DNA from: Mucilaginibacter cryoferens
GTDB lineage: Bacteria > Bacteroidota > Bacteroidia > Sphingobacteriales > Sphingobacteriaceae
Direction: 5' to 3'
Assembly (NCBI RefSeq): GCF_014205845.1
Contig: NZ_JACHCR010000026.1
Location: forward strand, 43,674-107,673
Length of the DNA: 64,000 nucleotides
Within the stretch, counting starts at the first letter, position 1, and each line of letters starts with the position of its first letter. Both the position numbers and the translations under genes were made by a program. Of the stretch, positions 7,938 through 17,053 are shown one piece after another. The notes beneath the pieces were generated by a model. The model saw only the letters and a list, made by a program, of their open reading frames with translations. It did no database searches and was not told where the DNA came from.

Positions 7938-9542
7938 TTAAAAATCATGATACAGATTTCTGAAACTGCTTCTTAACCCGAAAGTGATCAGCGCCGTTTT
8001 GTTATCAGCAAGGCTGTTCTTCTCGTCGCGAAGGATTGCCCCAACCTCTAACCGTAAATTATATTTTGGATTTAAAACGTAGGCTACTGTACCTTCGGCA
8101 AATTTCAATGTTGTTGCTAAGCCTTGCCCGTTAGTTATGTTACCAGCCGGCAGATTTACGTTATTAGGCAGCGTTATATCTTTTCCATAATTGGTGTTAC
8201 CAATATTAAGACCATACTTTGCATAATTGGCCTGACCCTGAAAATCGAATTTTCCGAGCGAATAATTTACAATGCCCAGCCATTCTTTAAAGTTTGCCCC
8301 ATAGGGATGAGCCAAAGGCTCACTAAGTTGGGTGTAACTAACAATGGAGTTTTGATTTGAATAGGTGTAGGGCGTCGCGGTATTGTATTCAAATAAATAA
8401 TTTAAGCCCTTTACCTTGAGAAAATCGGCCCCCCGAAACCCTAACTGCCACGATTTACTGTTATTAGTATTGGGAGATGTTGCCTGATCAACCAATAACT
8501 GCCCATACAGCGTTGTTTTGTTCAACACCTTATATTTACCGTTAAATCCAAAGAGTGTATGGTCTGGCGTGGTGCCGGATGAACCTAATGACGATGCGAA
8601 GTAAACAGGATTAACATAATTAATATCAAAACCGTGGCCCTGCCCTTTGTTGTTTGCTTCTTCGGCTATCAGGGCGTTAAAGAAGCCCAGGGAGGCTCTT
8701 TTGGTTATTGTCCAGTCGATGTAGTGAAAAGCACCCCATTTTCGCCTGTTATTGGTAAATGAGTTAAATGTAACCGCTTTTTGATCTTCCATATAAGACC
8801 ACATGGCCATGTATTGTACGTGCTTACCAAGGTTTGCCGCTAAACGTAACAGGGGATAAGCGGCCGCATAATCAGAAAGAAGTAGAGATCGGTAGCCATC
8901 ACCTATAAAGGTTTTATCTTCGCCAAGTACAATGGTGATATTGTTGTTGATGGTATAGCCCATTAAAGCGGTAACATACGCCCAATCTTTAGAACCCGTG
9001 CTTGTTGTTCTGTCATACGCCAGGCCCGGTACCATACGTACCTTATCTATATAATCCATCTCGTATTGGGCAAACTTGCCCTGATTTTCGTAGCCGCTGG
9101 TATAGAAGAAAAATTTGGAGCCAACGGTGCCAAATAATTGATAACCACGGGTATTTAAAGAGGTGTTTTCCTTATCATTGAAATCACGGCCTATCTGTAG
9201 GTCGGGCAAAAAGTCGCCCCAAAAGGTAAATTCCTTGTTGCTTACCTCTATTAAATGCTCATGAAATATTTTTCTGTTTGCCCAGCTTTTACCTTCGTAA
9301 TTAGTTCCGGAAGCCATCAGAGAATCGTAAGCGTGCCTGATCTCGCTTGATTGGGAGATCACCAATGGCTTTATTGAGGTATGTAAGCCATTTGCCGGCG
9401 AATAAAGATCACTATTAAATTTCTGGTAAAACTGGTAGGAATAAGGTTGGTAAACTAACTGCGCCATCGCCTTTTGAGCAGGGGATAGTAAAAGCATAAA
9501 AAACATTAACCGAAATGCTTTTATAGTGTAGAGTTTCTTCAT
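7938..9542 (-). CDS. Wzi/RemB-like outer-membrane beta-barrel protein (copy 1)
   Basis: 534 residues, first of the tandem pair. Signal peptide to about MAQ (~28), then YQPYSYQFYQKFNSDLYSP as in copy 2. The shared core GEDKTFIGDGYRSLLLSDYA (~210-229) is followed by a strand pair into MAMWSYM. Later blocks NPVYF, SEPLAHPYGANFKEW and NPKYNLRLEVGA...FGLRSSF also match copy 2 strand for strand. The family is tied to capsule or exopolysaccharide assembly at the outer membrane and to gliding adhesin systems. With a large polysaccharide locus 20-45 kb away, a role in holding that polymer is a reasonable inference but not proven by position. Confidence 0.75.
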   Translation of the reverse strand: MKKLYTIKAFRLMFFMLLLSPAQKAMAQLVYQPYSYQFYQKFNSDLYSPANGLHTSIKPLVISQSSEIRHAYDSLMASGTNYEGKSWANRKIFHEHLIEVSNKEFTFWGDFLPDLQIGRDFNDKENTSLNTRGYQLFGTVGSKFFFYTSGYENQGKFAQYEMDYIDKVRMVPGLAYDRTTSTGSKDWAYVTALMGYTINNNITIVLGEDKTFIGDGYRSLLLSDYAAAYPLLRLAANLGKHVQYMAMWSYMEDQKAVTFNSFTNNRRKWGAFHYIDWTITKRASLGFFNALIAEEANNKGQGHGFDINYVNPVYFASSLGSSGTTPDHTLFGFNGKYKVLNKTTLYGQLLVDQATSPNTNNSKSWQLGFRGADFLKVKGLNYLFEYNTATPYTYSNQNSIVSYTQLSEPLAHPYGANFKEWLGIVNYSLGKFDFQGQANYAKYGLNIGNTNYGKDITLPNNVNLPAGNITNGQGLATTLKFAEGTVAYVLNPKYNLRLEVGAILRDEKNSLADNKTALITFGLRSSFRNLYHDF

Positions 9543-9743
9543 ATAGGTATTTAATTAAAAACAAGGTCAGGATGTCTTTATATTATCAAAAAAGGGTTTA
9601 TCAGTTAACGAATGGTTAATCTAAAAAACTGTTTAAATTTCTTTCGGGAATATTTTTATACCAATCTTTAAACATATATACAACCGTCATTGTAGGTAGT
9701 AAAAGTCCGTGGCCTCTGAAGTGTAAAATGACAAAGCGGCGAA

Positions 9744-9776
9744 AAACTTACGAAGTTTCTAAAACTTCGTAAGTTT
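9744..9776 (-). terminator. perfect hairpin terminator of the efflux operon
   Basis: Arms 9744-9758 and 9762-9776 are perfect 15-bp reverse complements (AAACTTACGAAGTTT) around a 3-base loop. On the minus strand the second arm runs into a T-tract (GTTTTTCGCC), the form of an intrinsic terminator, and it lies downstream of the RND transporter gene ending at 9938. Confidence 0.65.
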
Positions 9777-9790
9777 GGGATCTGCAACTT

Positions 9791-9858
9791 GTCATTGCTG
9801 TTTTTTCCGGATTACCCTGGTTGTCACTTGCAATGACGATCTGTTTATTTATTTGAAA
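9791..9858 (-). repeat. dispersed palindromic repeat, partial copy
   Basis: Contains an inverted GTCATTGC (9791-9798) / GCAATGAC (9830-9837). Its stretch 9830-9851 is, in reverse complement, identical over 22 bp to 45736-45757 in the repeat near 45.8 kb. This shows a dispersed non-coding repeat family rather than chance hairpins. Confidence 0.65.
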
Positions 9859-9937
9859 ACAGCCTTTAAAAAGAACAATTCTAAGTTTTACGCCCATTTT
9901 TTAATAACTCATTGGCGTCTCCACTTTTCATAAGCAC

Positions 9938-12900
9938 CTACTTCGTAGTTTCGTCAGATTTTCTGTACGCCCAGCCAAAAATCAGGGGGAAAACCAACAA
10001 GCTAAAAGTCATGGCGCAAAGTATTCCGCCAATAACAACCCTGGCCAAAGGGCGGGAGCTTTCGGAGCCAATTCCATGCGAAATTGCGGCAGGGAACAAG
10101 CCTATTGCAGCCATCATTGCCGTCATCATAACAGGTCGTATTCTTGAACTTACCCCCAGTTTTATAGCTGTATATAATGAGAGTTCTTCTCCTTTCATTT
10201 TTTCAAGATTTTGTTTAAAAACCGTGATCAATAAAACGCCGTCCTGGATACAGATACCAAAAAGAGCAATAAAACCTATGCCGGCAGATATACTGAAGTT
10301 TGTGCCGGTTATCAATAAAGCGGCAATCCCTCCAACTATTGCAAACGGTACGTTTAAAAACACAAGTGCTGCATCCTTTAAATCGCCAAACATTACAAAT
10401 AGCAGTAAAAATATAAGCAGCAAACTTATTGGTACTACTTGTGTTAGCCGTTTTTGCGCCCGTTGCTGGTTTTCAAAGTCGCCCTGCCAGGCTAAGTGAT
10501 AACCTCTTTTGAGGTTTACTTTGGCTGCAACTTTTTCTTGTGCCTCCTTTATTGTACTACCCATATCCCTGCCGCGAATGGAGAATTTTACAGTGGCAAA
10601 CCTTTCATTTTCGTCGCGGAAGATGAGACATGGCCCGGTTTTTTGAGTAATTGAGGCAATTTCTTTTATCGGTACTTTTGATCCGCTTTGGGTGGGCACC
10701 AGTAAATCGCCTATATCAGCAGGTGTTTTTCTGAAAGCTTCGGGAAAGCGCACGCGGATATCAAAGGTTCTTACCCCTTCATATAGGGTTGAGGCAGCTT
10801 GCCCGCCAATAGCCATGGCGATAACAGAATTTGCATCAGAAGTAGCTACGCCATATTGCGCCATTTTTTGCTGATCGAGCCTAATATCCAGCTCTGGCAA
10901 ACCAATGCTTTTTAATACCCCAAGGTCTTCAATGCCCCGTACATCTTTCAATACGTTGTACACATCATTTACCTTGTTTTCCATATAGTTGAGCGAGTCG
11001 CCGTATACTTTTACCACGATGGAGCCCTTAACACCCGACACCGCTTCTTCTACGTTATCGCTTATCGGCTGCGAAAAATTAAGATCTACACCCGGCAATT
11101 TGGAAAGCTTTGCATTCATCTGACTAATGAGCTCCTCTTTTGAGATTTTTGGTTTCCAATCATCTTCCGGATACATCAGTACATCAAATTCGTTATTATA
11201 AAAACCCGCAACATCGGTGCCGTCATCGGGGCGGCCTGTTTGTGAAACCGCATACTGAACCTGCGGAAAAGTCATCAAAATTTTTCTCACCTCTTTTGAG
11301 GTCTCAACCGACTTATCTAACGATATGCTGTAGGGCAATTGTACCCGTAACCAAATAGACCCTTCATCCAGCTCGGGCAGAAACTCACTCCCTAAAAACT
11401 TAAAGGCAAACAGGCCTACTGCCATTACAATAAGCGATGTAATAACCACAGTTTTTTTATATTTAAAAGAGGTTACAAAGCCAAACATCATTACTGCTGT
11501 TAAATGATGTACAAACGGATTATGCTTTTCGCGAACATTTTTTCGCAATAGCATACTAATTAACACCGGTACCAATGTAAGCGTAGTTATTAAAGCGCCC
11601 ACTAAAGCAAAGCCCAATGTAAAGGCCAGCGGCGAAAATAATTTTCCTTCTACCTTTTGAAACGCAAATACAGGCAGCAACCCGGTTATAATAATAAGCT
11701 TGGCAAAAAATATGGCTTTTCCCAACTGTGCGCCGCTATTTTTAATAATGCCCAATTTAATAACCTTATTAAACCGTTCCATGCCCATCTGCATGGCCTT
11801 GTGGTCGAGAATAACAAACATGCCTTCAACCATTACTACCGCGCCATCTATAATTATCCCAAAATCAACAGCGCCTAATGACAGCAGGTTGGCAGACATG
11901 CCCATCAGATGCAGGCATATAAAAGCAAACAGCAAAGCCATAGGAATGATAATGGAAACGATGAGCGTTGTTCGCCAATTAAACATAAACAGAGAAACAA
12001 GGAGGGTAACCAGTAAAATACCTTCAATTAAATTGTGCAATACGGTATGCGTAGCATAGTTAACCAGGTTTGTACGATCGTAATAAGGTACTATTTTAGT
12101 ATCGGCCGGCAGCACATCATTATTTAATTTATCCACTTCGGCTTTTAGTGCATTTACTACTTCTGTTGGATTGCCTCCCTTACGCATTACCACAATGGCT
12201 TCAACCGCATCCTCGTCATCAACAATCGTTCTTTTGCCCTGCTTATCTACAACAGCATCGCTGCGGCCAACCCATCCCAACCTTGGCATATTGGAGATAG
12301 ACACCGTAGCTACGTCTTTCACAAGTATGGGGGTGCCGTTATTGTTGCTGATAACAATGTTGTTTATTTCATTGATGTCTTTTATCAAACCCAACCCCCG
12401 CACGGCGAAAGCCTGGTTGTTTTGAACAATCATGTCGCCGCCAACGTTGATATTGGTTTTTTGTATAGCTGTAAAAATATCAAGGGGAGTCATGCCTAAG
12501 GAGGCAACTTTTCCGGGGTCGACGGTTATTTCGTAAGTTTTGGTTTTACCCCCAAAGCTGTTGATATCGCCTATACCCGGTACTGCCCTTAAGCGGCGGT
12601 CAATTACCCAGTCTTGTAGCGTTTTTAGCTCTCTTACATCCCTGATTGAACTTTTTAGTGTATACCTGAATATTTCGCCCGTAGGCCCGGTAGGAGGCTG
12701 AACGGCCGGCGAAATGCCTGTAGGCAACGCGGCATTGCCTAAAAGGTTCATCACCTGTTGCCTCGCTTCGGGGTCTTTAACATCATCATCAAAAATTACC
12801 TTTACGTAACTCAAACCAAATATGGTGGTAGAGCGCAGGCTGGTTTTATTTTGAACAGAGTTTAATGCTATTTCGATGGGTATAGTAACCAGTTTTTCTA

Positions 12901-13090
12901 CCTCTTCGGCGCTTTGGCCCGGCCATTGGGTGATGATATCTATCTCGGTATTGGTTACATCCGGAAATGCCTCTATGGGCATTTGCAAAAACGTAATTAT
13001 CCCAACAATTACTAATGCAGCGGCCGAAAACAAAATGAGGAACTTGTTTTTTAACGAAAAACCGATAATTCCTTTAAGAACTTTGATCAT
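9938..13090 (-). CDS. czcA: CzcA/CusA-family heavy-metal RND efflux pump
   Basis: 1050 residues, the normal length of the inner-membrane pump of a heavy-metal RND system. The N-terminal helix leads into PIEAFPDVTNTEIDIITQWPG (~38-58), typical of HME-RND proteins. The proton-relay motif in transmembrane helix 4 is DFGIIIDGAVVMVE (409-422) with Asp409, Asp415 and Glu422, the pattern of CzcA (Zn/Co/Cd) rather than of monovalent Cu/Ag pumps. It uses the proton gradient to drive metal from the periplasm or cytosol through the adaptor and outer-membrane channel encoded upstream. The start is 21 bp after the adaptor stop; the operon ends at the hairpin near 9760. Confidence 0.93.
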   Translation of the reverse strand: MIKVLKGIIGFSLKNKFLILFSAAALVIVGIITFLQMPIEAFPDVTNTEIDIITQWPGQSAEEVEKLVTIPIEIALNSVQNKTSLRSTTIFGLSYVKVIFDDDVKDPEARQQVMNLLGNAALPTGISPAVQPPTGPTGEIFRYTLKSSIRDVRELKTLQDWVIDRRLRAVPGIGDINSFGGKTKTYEITVDPGKVASLGMTPLDIFTAIQKTNINVGGDMIVQNNQAFAVRGLGLIKDINEINNIVISNNNGTPILVKDVATVSISNMPRLGWVGRSDAVVDKQGKRTIVDDEDAVEAIVVMRKGGNPTEVVNALKAEVDKLNNDVLPADTKIVPYYDRTNLVNYATHTVLHNLIEGILLVTLLVSLFMFNWRTTLIVSIIIPMALLFAFICLHLMGMSANLLSLGAVDFGIIIDGAVVMVEGMFVILDHKAMQMGMERFNKVIKLGIIKNSGAQLGKAIFFAKLIIITGLLPVFAFQKVEGKLFSPLAFTLGFALVGALITTLTLVPVLISMLLRKNVREKHNPFVHHLTAVMMFGFVTSFKYKKTVVITSLIVMAVGLFAFKFLGSEFLPELDEGSIWLRVQLPYSISLDKSVETSKEVRKILMTFPQVQYAVSQTGRPDDGTDVAGFYNNEFDVLMYPEDDWKPKISKEELISQMNAKLSKLPGVDLNFSQPISDNVEEAVSGVKGSIVVKVYGDSLNYMENKVNDVYNVLKDVRGIEDLGVLKSIGLPELDIRLDQQKMAQYGVATSDANSVIAMAIGGQAASTLYEGVRTFDIRVRFPEAFRKTPADIGDLLVPTQSGSKVPIKEIASITQKTGPCLIFRDENERFATVKFSIRGRDMGSTIKEAQEKVAAKVNLKRGYHLAWQGDFENQQRAQKRLTQVVPISLLLIFLLLFVMFGDLKDAALVFLNVPFAIVGGIAALLITGTNFSISAGIGFIALFGICIQDGVLLITVFKQNLEKMKGEELSLYTAIKLGVSSRIRPVMMTAMMAAIGLFPAAISHGIGSESSRPLARVVIGGILCAMTFSLLVFPLIFGWAYRKSDETTK

Positions 13091-13111
13091 TATTGATGTA
13101 TTAACCGTTGA

Positions 13112-14212
13112 TTAAGAATTTAAAGAGCCATAGATAAGAACAGCATCAGACCCTATTAGCTTATCGCCGGGTTTAACCCCGCTTTTAATGTACGCGGTTT
13201 TGCCTGTAATGCTTGTTACTTCCACAGGGCATATTTGTACTTGCTTATTGCCTTTATAAATAACCACGTAGTATTGGCTGTGATCAAAAATGAGGTCGTT
13301 GCTTGAAATAGCTATCGATGTAGTATTGGTGGTATTATTGATGGCTACAGTGGTAAACATCTGTGGTTTTAGCAGGTAATCGGGGTTGTTAAGAACGATG
13401 CGCATTTTCATTACTTTACTGGTAGGGTCAAGTATGTTCATCAGCTTATCAACCTTGCCTGTAAAAACTTTATCCGGGTAAGCAATTGTTGTTACCTCTA
13501 CAGCATCGCCCTGGTGTACTTTGGCAATATTCTCTTCATAAACGCTGGCCTGTACCCAAACGTTTTTCAGGTCTGATATGGTAAACATTGCCGTGCTATT
13601 ATCGGTACGGATAGCCATGCCGTTGGTGACATTTTTTTGAACTACAAAACCCTCAATAGGCGACTTGATGAGGTAATTCCCGTTTTTATTGTCGCCGTTG
13701 ATGCTTAATATTTTTTCTGCGGCCGTTTTAGCGGCTACTGCCTGTTCGTAGTTTGCTTCGGCGCCGGTAATATCTATCTGCGATGCGAGGCCGCTTTTAA
13801 ACAGGTCGCGCTGCTGCTCCAGTTGCCTGGCCGCTAAACGTACGTTGGCGTTGGCGCTTATTAATGCGGCGTTATAGTTGGCCACCTCAGCGCTTTTTAC
13901 AACTCCCAGTACCTGTCCGGCTTTCACATAATCGCCTGGCATCGCGGTTATTTCCTGGATATTACCTGTTATCAGCGGGAATAGGTTAACCACTTTATCG
14001 GTATTAAAATCTACTACCCCGTTAAACTTTACTGCATAGGTAAGGTTTGATGTTTTTACCGTATCTATAACCAGCGTTTTTAACATGGAATCCGGGAGCG
14101 TGTAAGGCTGTCTTACTTCTGAGGGCTGATCGGATTTGCATGACGGAAAATGTAATAGGGCGCAGCATCCGATAAATAGAATGATATTATTTTTTTTGAA
14201 TTGCATATTCAT
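13112..14212 (-). CDS. czcB: RND efflux periplasmic adaptor (membrane-fusion) lipoprotein
   Basis: 366 residues from the ATG at 14212. The frame is open further back to 14266, but that would overlap the upstream gene and spoil the signal, whereas the chosen start gives a lipoprotein signal ending FPSC (Cys25) and a 22-bp gap. The order is typical: beta-barrel strand, biotinyl-lipoyl half (GDYVKAGQVLGVVKS), alpha-hairpin with LEQQRDLFKSGLASQIDITGAEA, second lipoyl half (IKSPIEGFVVQKNVTNG) and C-terminal barrel. It bridges pump and outer-membrane channel. No His-rich metal-binding extension is present. Confidence 0.88.
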   Translation of the reverse strand: MNMQFKKNNIILFIGCCALLHFPSCKSDQPSEVRQPYTLPDSMLKTLVIDTVKTSNLTYAVKFNGVVDFNTDKVVNLFPLITGNIQEITAMPGDYVKAGQVLGVVKSAEVANYNAALISANANVRLAARQLEQQRDLFKSGLASQIDITGAEANYEQAVAAKTAAEKILSINGDNKNGNYLIKSPIEGFVVQKNVTNGMAIRTDNSTAMFTISDLKNVWVQASVYEENIAKVHQGDAVEVTTIAYPDKVFTGKVDKLMNILDPTSKVMKMRIVLNNPDYLLKPQMFTTVAINNTTNTTSIAISSNDLIFDHSQYYVVIYKGNKQVQICPVEVTSITGKTAYIKSGVKPGDKLIGSDAVLIYGSLNS

Positions 14213-14234
14213 GGTTGGGTATTTACAGTACCTG

Positions 14235-15524
14235 TTATTTGTTGAAAAAACGTGTGCCGGTAACATAGTTGAGTTGCTCCAATGAGGTTAGCCTGTTCAG
14301 CAGTATCGTATTTAACTGTACCTGGTTAACTTTATAAGCATCATAAAAATCAATAAACTCTAATAAGCTGATATTGCGTTTTTCATAGTTTTTAAAAACC
14401 TCCTGTATCAGGTGCGTAAAATCGGGCTTAAATTGAAGGTCGAAGCCATTGTAAACAGTCTCGTACTTTAACGCCATATCATAACTGCTCATCAGCTCGC
14501 TCTCCAGCTGGTTTTGCAGCATTTGAACTTGCGCTTTGCTCTGATCTATAGCTATCCTGGCTTGTTTTATAGCACCCTGGTTACGGTTAAAAAAGGGTAA
14601 TGGAAACGAAACACCAATACCCGTAAAATCTTTTACGTAGCTGGCCTGTTTATCATAGCTTAAACCAAGTGTTATATCGGGTATTGCAGTGGCCCGTTGT
14701 AAACTCAGATTTAAGGTATTATAGGCTAAACCGGCGGTTAATGCTTTAAGATCGTAACGGTTTAAATAGGCCGAATCGAGTAATTGCTGATAGGGTACTT
14801 TATTTAATACCTCCTTACCATCCAGTTCGTAGTTAAATTGAGGTAATAAATAGGTGTTGGCTTTTACATTCAGTAAAACCCTAAGCTGACTTTGCACAGT
14901 ATCTATACCTACCTGTAAACCGGTAAGCTCGGCCTGTAACGAATAAAGCTGCGATTGAATACGTAATACCTCTTTTTCGGCGATATAATGCTTCTGATAT
15001 TCTTCCTTAAATATTTTTAATGTTTTACTTAAAGAATTGATCTCATCGCCATAAACCTGTTCAGATTGCTGCTGAAAGTAGATGGTAAGAAAATCATTGC
15101 GAAGCGACAATCGAAGTGTGCGCAGCAGGTCAAAAAATTGATATTGGGATTGCTGAATACCAATTTGCGCCAGCCTGATGTTTTTATTCCGTTTTCCGGC
15201 TGTTAAAAACAGCTGAGAAATTCCCACGCTATACTCTCCTCCTTTTTTACTTACATCAAAAAAGTTTTTGGTCTCGGGGTTGTATAATACGTTGGTGAAA
15301 TTAAAATCGGGGTTTTGGAATAAACGCGCCGTAATTACCTGTGCCTGAGCATTATCAATATTGTAATGCTGTATAACCAAGGCCAGGTTATTTTTAAGGA
15401 ATATATTTTCTGCCTGGTTAATGGTGAGCTTCAAAGTATCTTTTGCAGGTTGCGCCGAAGCCCCGAATCCAACAAAAAAGAACAATACGTAACACGATGA
15501 AAGATGATACAATTTTCGAAACAT
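14235..15524 (-). CDS. czcC: TolC-family outer-membrane channel of the metal efflux system
   Basis: 429 residues from ATG 15524, chosen because it starts directly with a signal peptide (MFRKLYHLSSCYVLFFFVGF...SAQ) and lies ~53 bp after a good -7 element; the frame is open to 15560 but those 12 residues would block the signal. Two TolC/OEP repeats are visible: LTINQAENIFLKNNLALVIQHYN and QARIAIDQSKAQVQMLQNQLESELMSSY, with the usual ISLLEFIDFYDAYK near the end. It forms the outer-membrane exit duct for the adaptor and pump encoded next. It is the first gene of the efflux operon, with its own operator at 15628-15654. Confidence 0.87.
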   Translation of the reverse strand: MFRKLYHLSSCYVLFFFVGFGASAQPAKDTLKLTINQAENIFLKNNLALVIQHYNIDNAQAQVITARLFQNPDFNFTNVLYNPETKNFFDVSKKGGEYSVGISQLFLTAGKRNKNIRLAQIGIQQSQYQFFDLLRTLRLSLRNDFLTIYFQQQSEQVYGDEINSLSKTLKIFKEEYQKHYIAEKEVLRIQSQLYSLQAELTGLQVGIDTVQSQLRVLLNVKANTYLLPQFNYELDGKEVLNKVPYQQLLDSAYLNRYDLKALTAGLAYNTLNLSLQRATAIPDITLGLSYDKQASYVKDFTGIGVSFPLPFFNRNQGAIKQARIAIDQSKAQVQMLQNQLESELMSSYDMALKYETVYNGFDLQFKPDFTHLIQEVFKNYEKRNISLLEFIDFYDAYKVNQVQLNTILLNRLTSLEQLNYVTGTRFFNK

Positions 15525-15576
15525 ATTTTTATTATTAGCAGGTAGATGCCCGTCAGACATCTTCCCCGGAATGCTT

Positions 15577-15584
15577 CAAAGTTA
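15577..15584 (-). promoter_or_regulatory. candidate -7 element for the czcCBA-type operon
   Basis: The minus strand reads TAACTTTG, an exact TAnnTTTG match, 53 bases before the chosen ATG and 43 bases downstream of the operator at 15628-15654. No TTG is found at the -33 position, which would fit activator dependence. Confidence 0.45.
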
Positions 15585-15627
15585 TGTCGGCCTTATTGGA
15601 GACAGCTTAAACCGAAATTTGAAAAGG

Positions 15628-15654
15628 ATTAGAATGTGATTAAAATTTCTTAAT
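15628..15654 (-). promoter_or_regulatory. probable binding site of the metal response regulator before the efflux operon
   Basis: An imperfect palindrome ATTAAAATTTCTTAAT (15639-15654) with an adjoining half-site ATTAGAAT (15628-15635). The 16-mer differs at one base from the reverse complement of the site at 17804-17819 before the regulator gene itself. Two near-identical 16-mers in front of the two transcription units of one metal-efflux locus point to a shared operator. Confidence 0.7.
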
Positions 15655-15688
15655 GTGAGCCGCTGTTGAGTAGGCGGCTACACTAATA

Positions 15689-17041
15689 TCAATAAGGAAA
15701 CAGCAGATGGAACTCGGTGCCTATACCCACCTGCGATTTTATGCTGATGGTTCCGTTATGCAAACGTATAATGTTATTGGTTAATGACAGGCCAATGCCG
15801 TAACCTGCGTACTTTAAAGCATTGGGCGCGCGGAAAAAAGGATCGAAGATTTTGGTTAGATCTGTTTGTTCAATACCGATACCTTTGTCCCTGATCAATA
15901 TATTTATCCCCTTCGCATCGCAATAAAGATCGCAAACGACTTCGTTATGATCAGAAAACTTGAGCCCGTTTTTAATAATGTTTGAGATACCTACAAATAA
16001 AAGCTGGTGATTACCCCTGAAAATCAGTTGTTCCGGATCATCCGGAAAACTGTAGTTAATTGTAATCTGGCTCTCGTTTGATTTGCCAGACAACTCATCT
16101 TTTATTTCCCAGATCAACTCGTCCATCCGGATGTTTTGGAAATCATGAATAGAGATGTTGGTTTGCATCAGTTCCATGAGGCTATTGATGAGGTAAATGA
16201 GCCTTTCTGTTTCCTTTATAATATTTGCCAGGGATAATTTATATTCATCTACCCCGCGATCATGCATTAAAGTAGTTTCTGCCTCGCCTAATATGGTTGT
16301 TATTGGTGTACGCAACTCATGAGAAGCGTTGGCGATAAATGATTTTTGGCTTTCAAAAGATTGCTCGAGATGCTCCAGCAACTGGTTGATGGTTAGTGAT
16401 AACACATCAATTTCGTCGGTTTTGGTAGGGGCTACCGGAAGCCTGCGGTCGAGTCTTGTAGAGCGTATCGTTTTTAAATTATTGGTGATCTTTACAATAG
16501 GGTTCAATGCTAAGCCGGAGAATACCCTCCCCAGGATAAATGTAATAACCAGGGAGGCTAAAAAGAAGAAGAACATGATGAGACTCAGGTTCTTTAAAAT
16601 GTGATGACCGTTAGTATCGGTAGCCGAAACAATAATTACAAAATTACCCGAGTTATCATTATAGTAAATGCCGGTTATCTGATGATTGCCTGCCGACCAG
16701 GATATTCTTTTTTGAGCTATTACAGCGTTGATTACAGCCCTGTTCCATTTAAGATTTCCCTCTTCTATAAACTTGGGTTTAAATTGGTCGTCGTAGATTC
16801 TGATCTGTTCATCAGATAATGATTGGGGGAATTTTTTTAAAACAGCCTTAAATTTATCATCAGAAAGATTGTCCTCGGCCAAATAAAACTGCCCTACGGT
16901 GTTGGCCCGCTCTGCAAGTTTTTCAAAAAAAGTTCTTGTTCTGTTATGCGCTACAAACAAGTAAATGCCCGAGAGAACACAAAAAAGCAATATGGCAAAT
17001 AGAAGTGTAAACTGTAGCGAGAGCCTGTTTTTAAATTTCAA
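15689..17041 (-). CDS. heavy-metal sensor histidine kinase (CusS-like)
   Basis: 450 residues. Two membrane helices (~7-30 and ~152-172) enclose a periplasmic sensor of ~120 residues, then a HAMP segment (~173-226), a DHp domain with the phospho-acceptor His241 (NASHELRTPITTI), and the catalytic ATP-binding part: N box IIKNGLKFSD, G1 RDKGIGIEQTD, and G2 GYGIGLSLTNNII. It pairs with the response regulator encoded 12 bp upstream, and the efflux operon follows ~165 bp downstream under its own promoter. By context it senses excess divalent metal in the periplasm. No His/Met-rich motif identifies the metal. Confidence 0.9.
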   Translation of the reverse strand: MKFKNRLSLQFTLLFAILLFCVLSGIYLFVAHNRTRTFFEKLAERANTVGQFYLAEDNLSDDKFKAVLKKFPQSLSDEQIRIYDDQFKPKFIEEGNLKWNRAVINAVIAQKRISWSAGNHQITGIYYNDNSGNFVIIVSATDTNGHHILKNLSLIMFFFFLASLVITFILGRVFSGLALNPIVKITNNLKTIRSTRLDRRLPVAPTKTDEIDVLSLTINQLLEHLEQSFESQKSFIANASHELRTPITTILGEAETTLMHDRGVDEYKLSLANIIKETERLIYLINSLMELMQTNISIHDFQNIRMDELIWEIKDELSGKSNESQITINYSFPDDPEQLIFRGNHQLLFVGISNIIKNGLKFSDHNEVVCDLYCDAKGINILIRDKGIGIEQTDLTKIFDPFFRAPNALKYAGYGIGLSLTNNIIRLHNGTISIKSQVGIGTEFHLLFPY

Positions 17042-17053
17042 TGGTTTTATCTT

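Larger units (their letters stand above)
9543..9937. other. intergenic region with palindromic repeats
   Basis: 395 bp between the efflux operon and the outer-membrane-barrel operon. It contains a 15-bp perfect hairpin (9744-9776) and a member of the dispersed repeat family (9791-9858). The promoter of the barrel operon should lie in 9543-9700 but I could not recognise its elements. Confidence 0.6.

Noticed and set aside
14213..14266. Upstream extension of the RND adaptor
   Set aside because: It would overlap the outer-membrane channel gene and put a polar stretch before the lipoprotein signal; ATG 14212 fits better.
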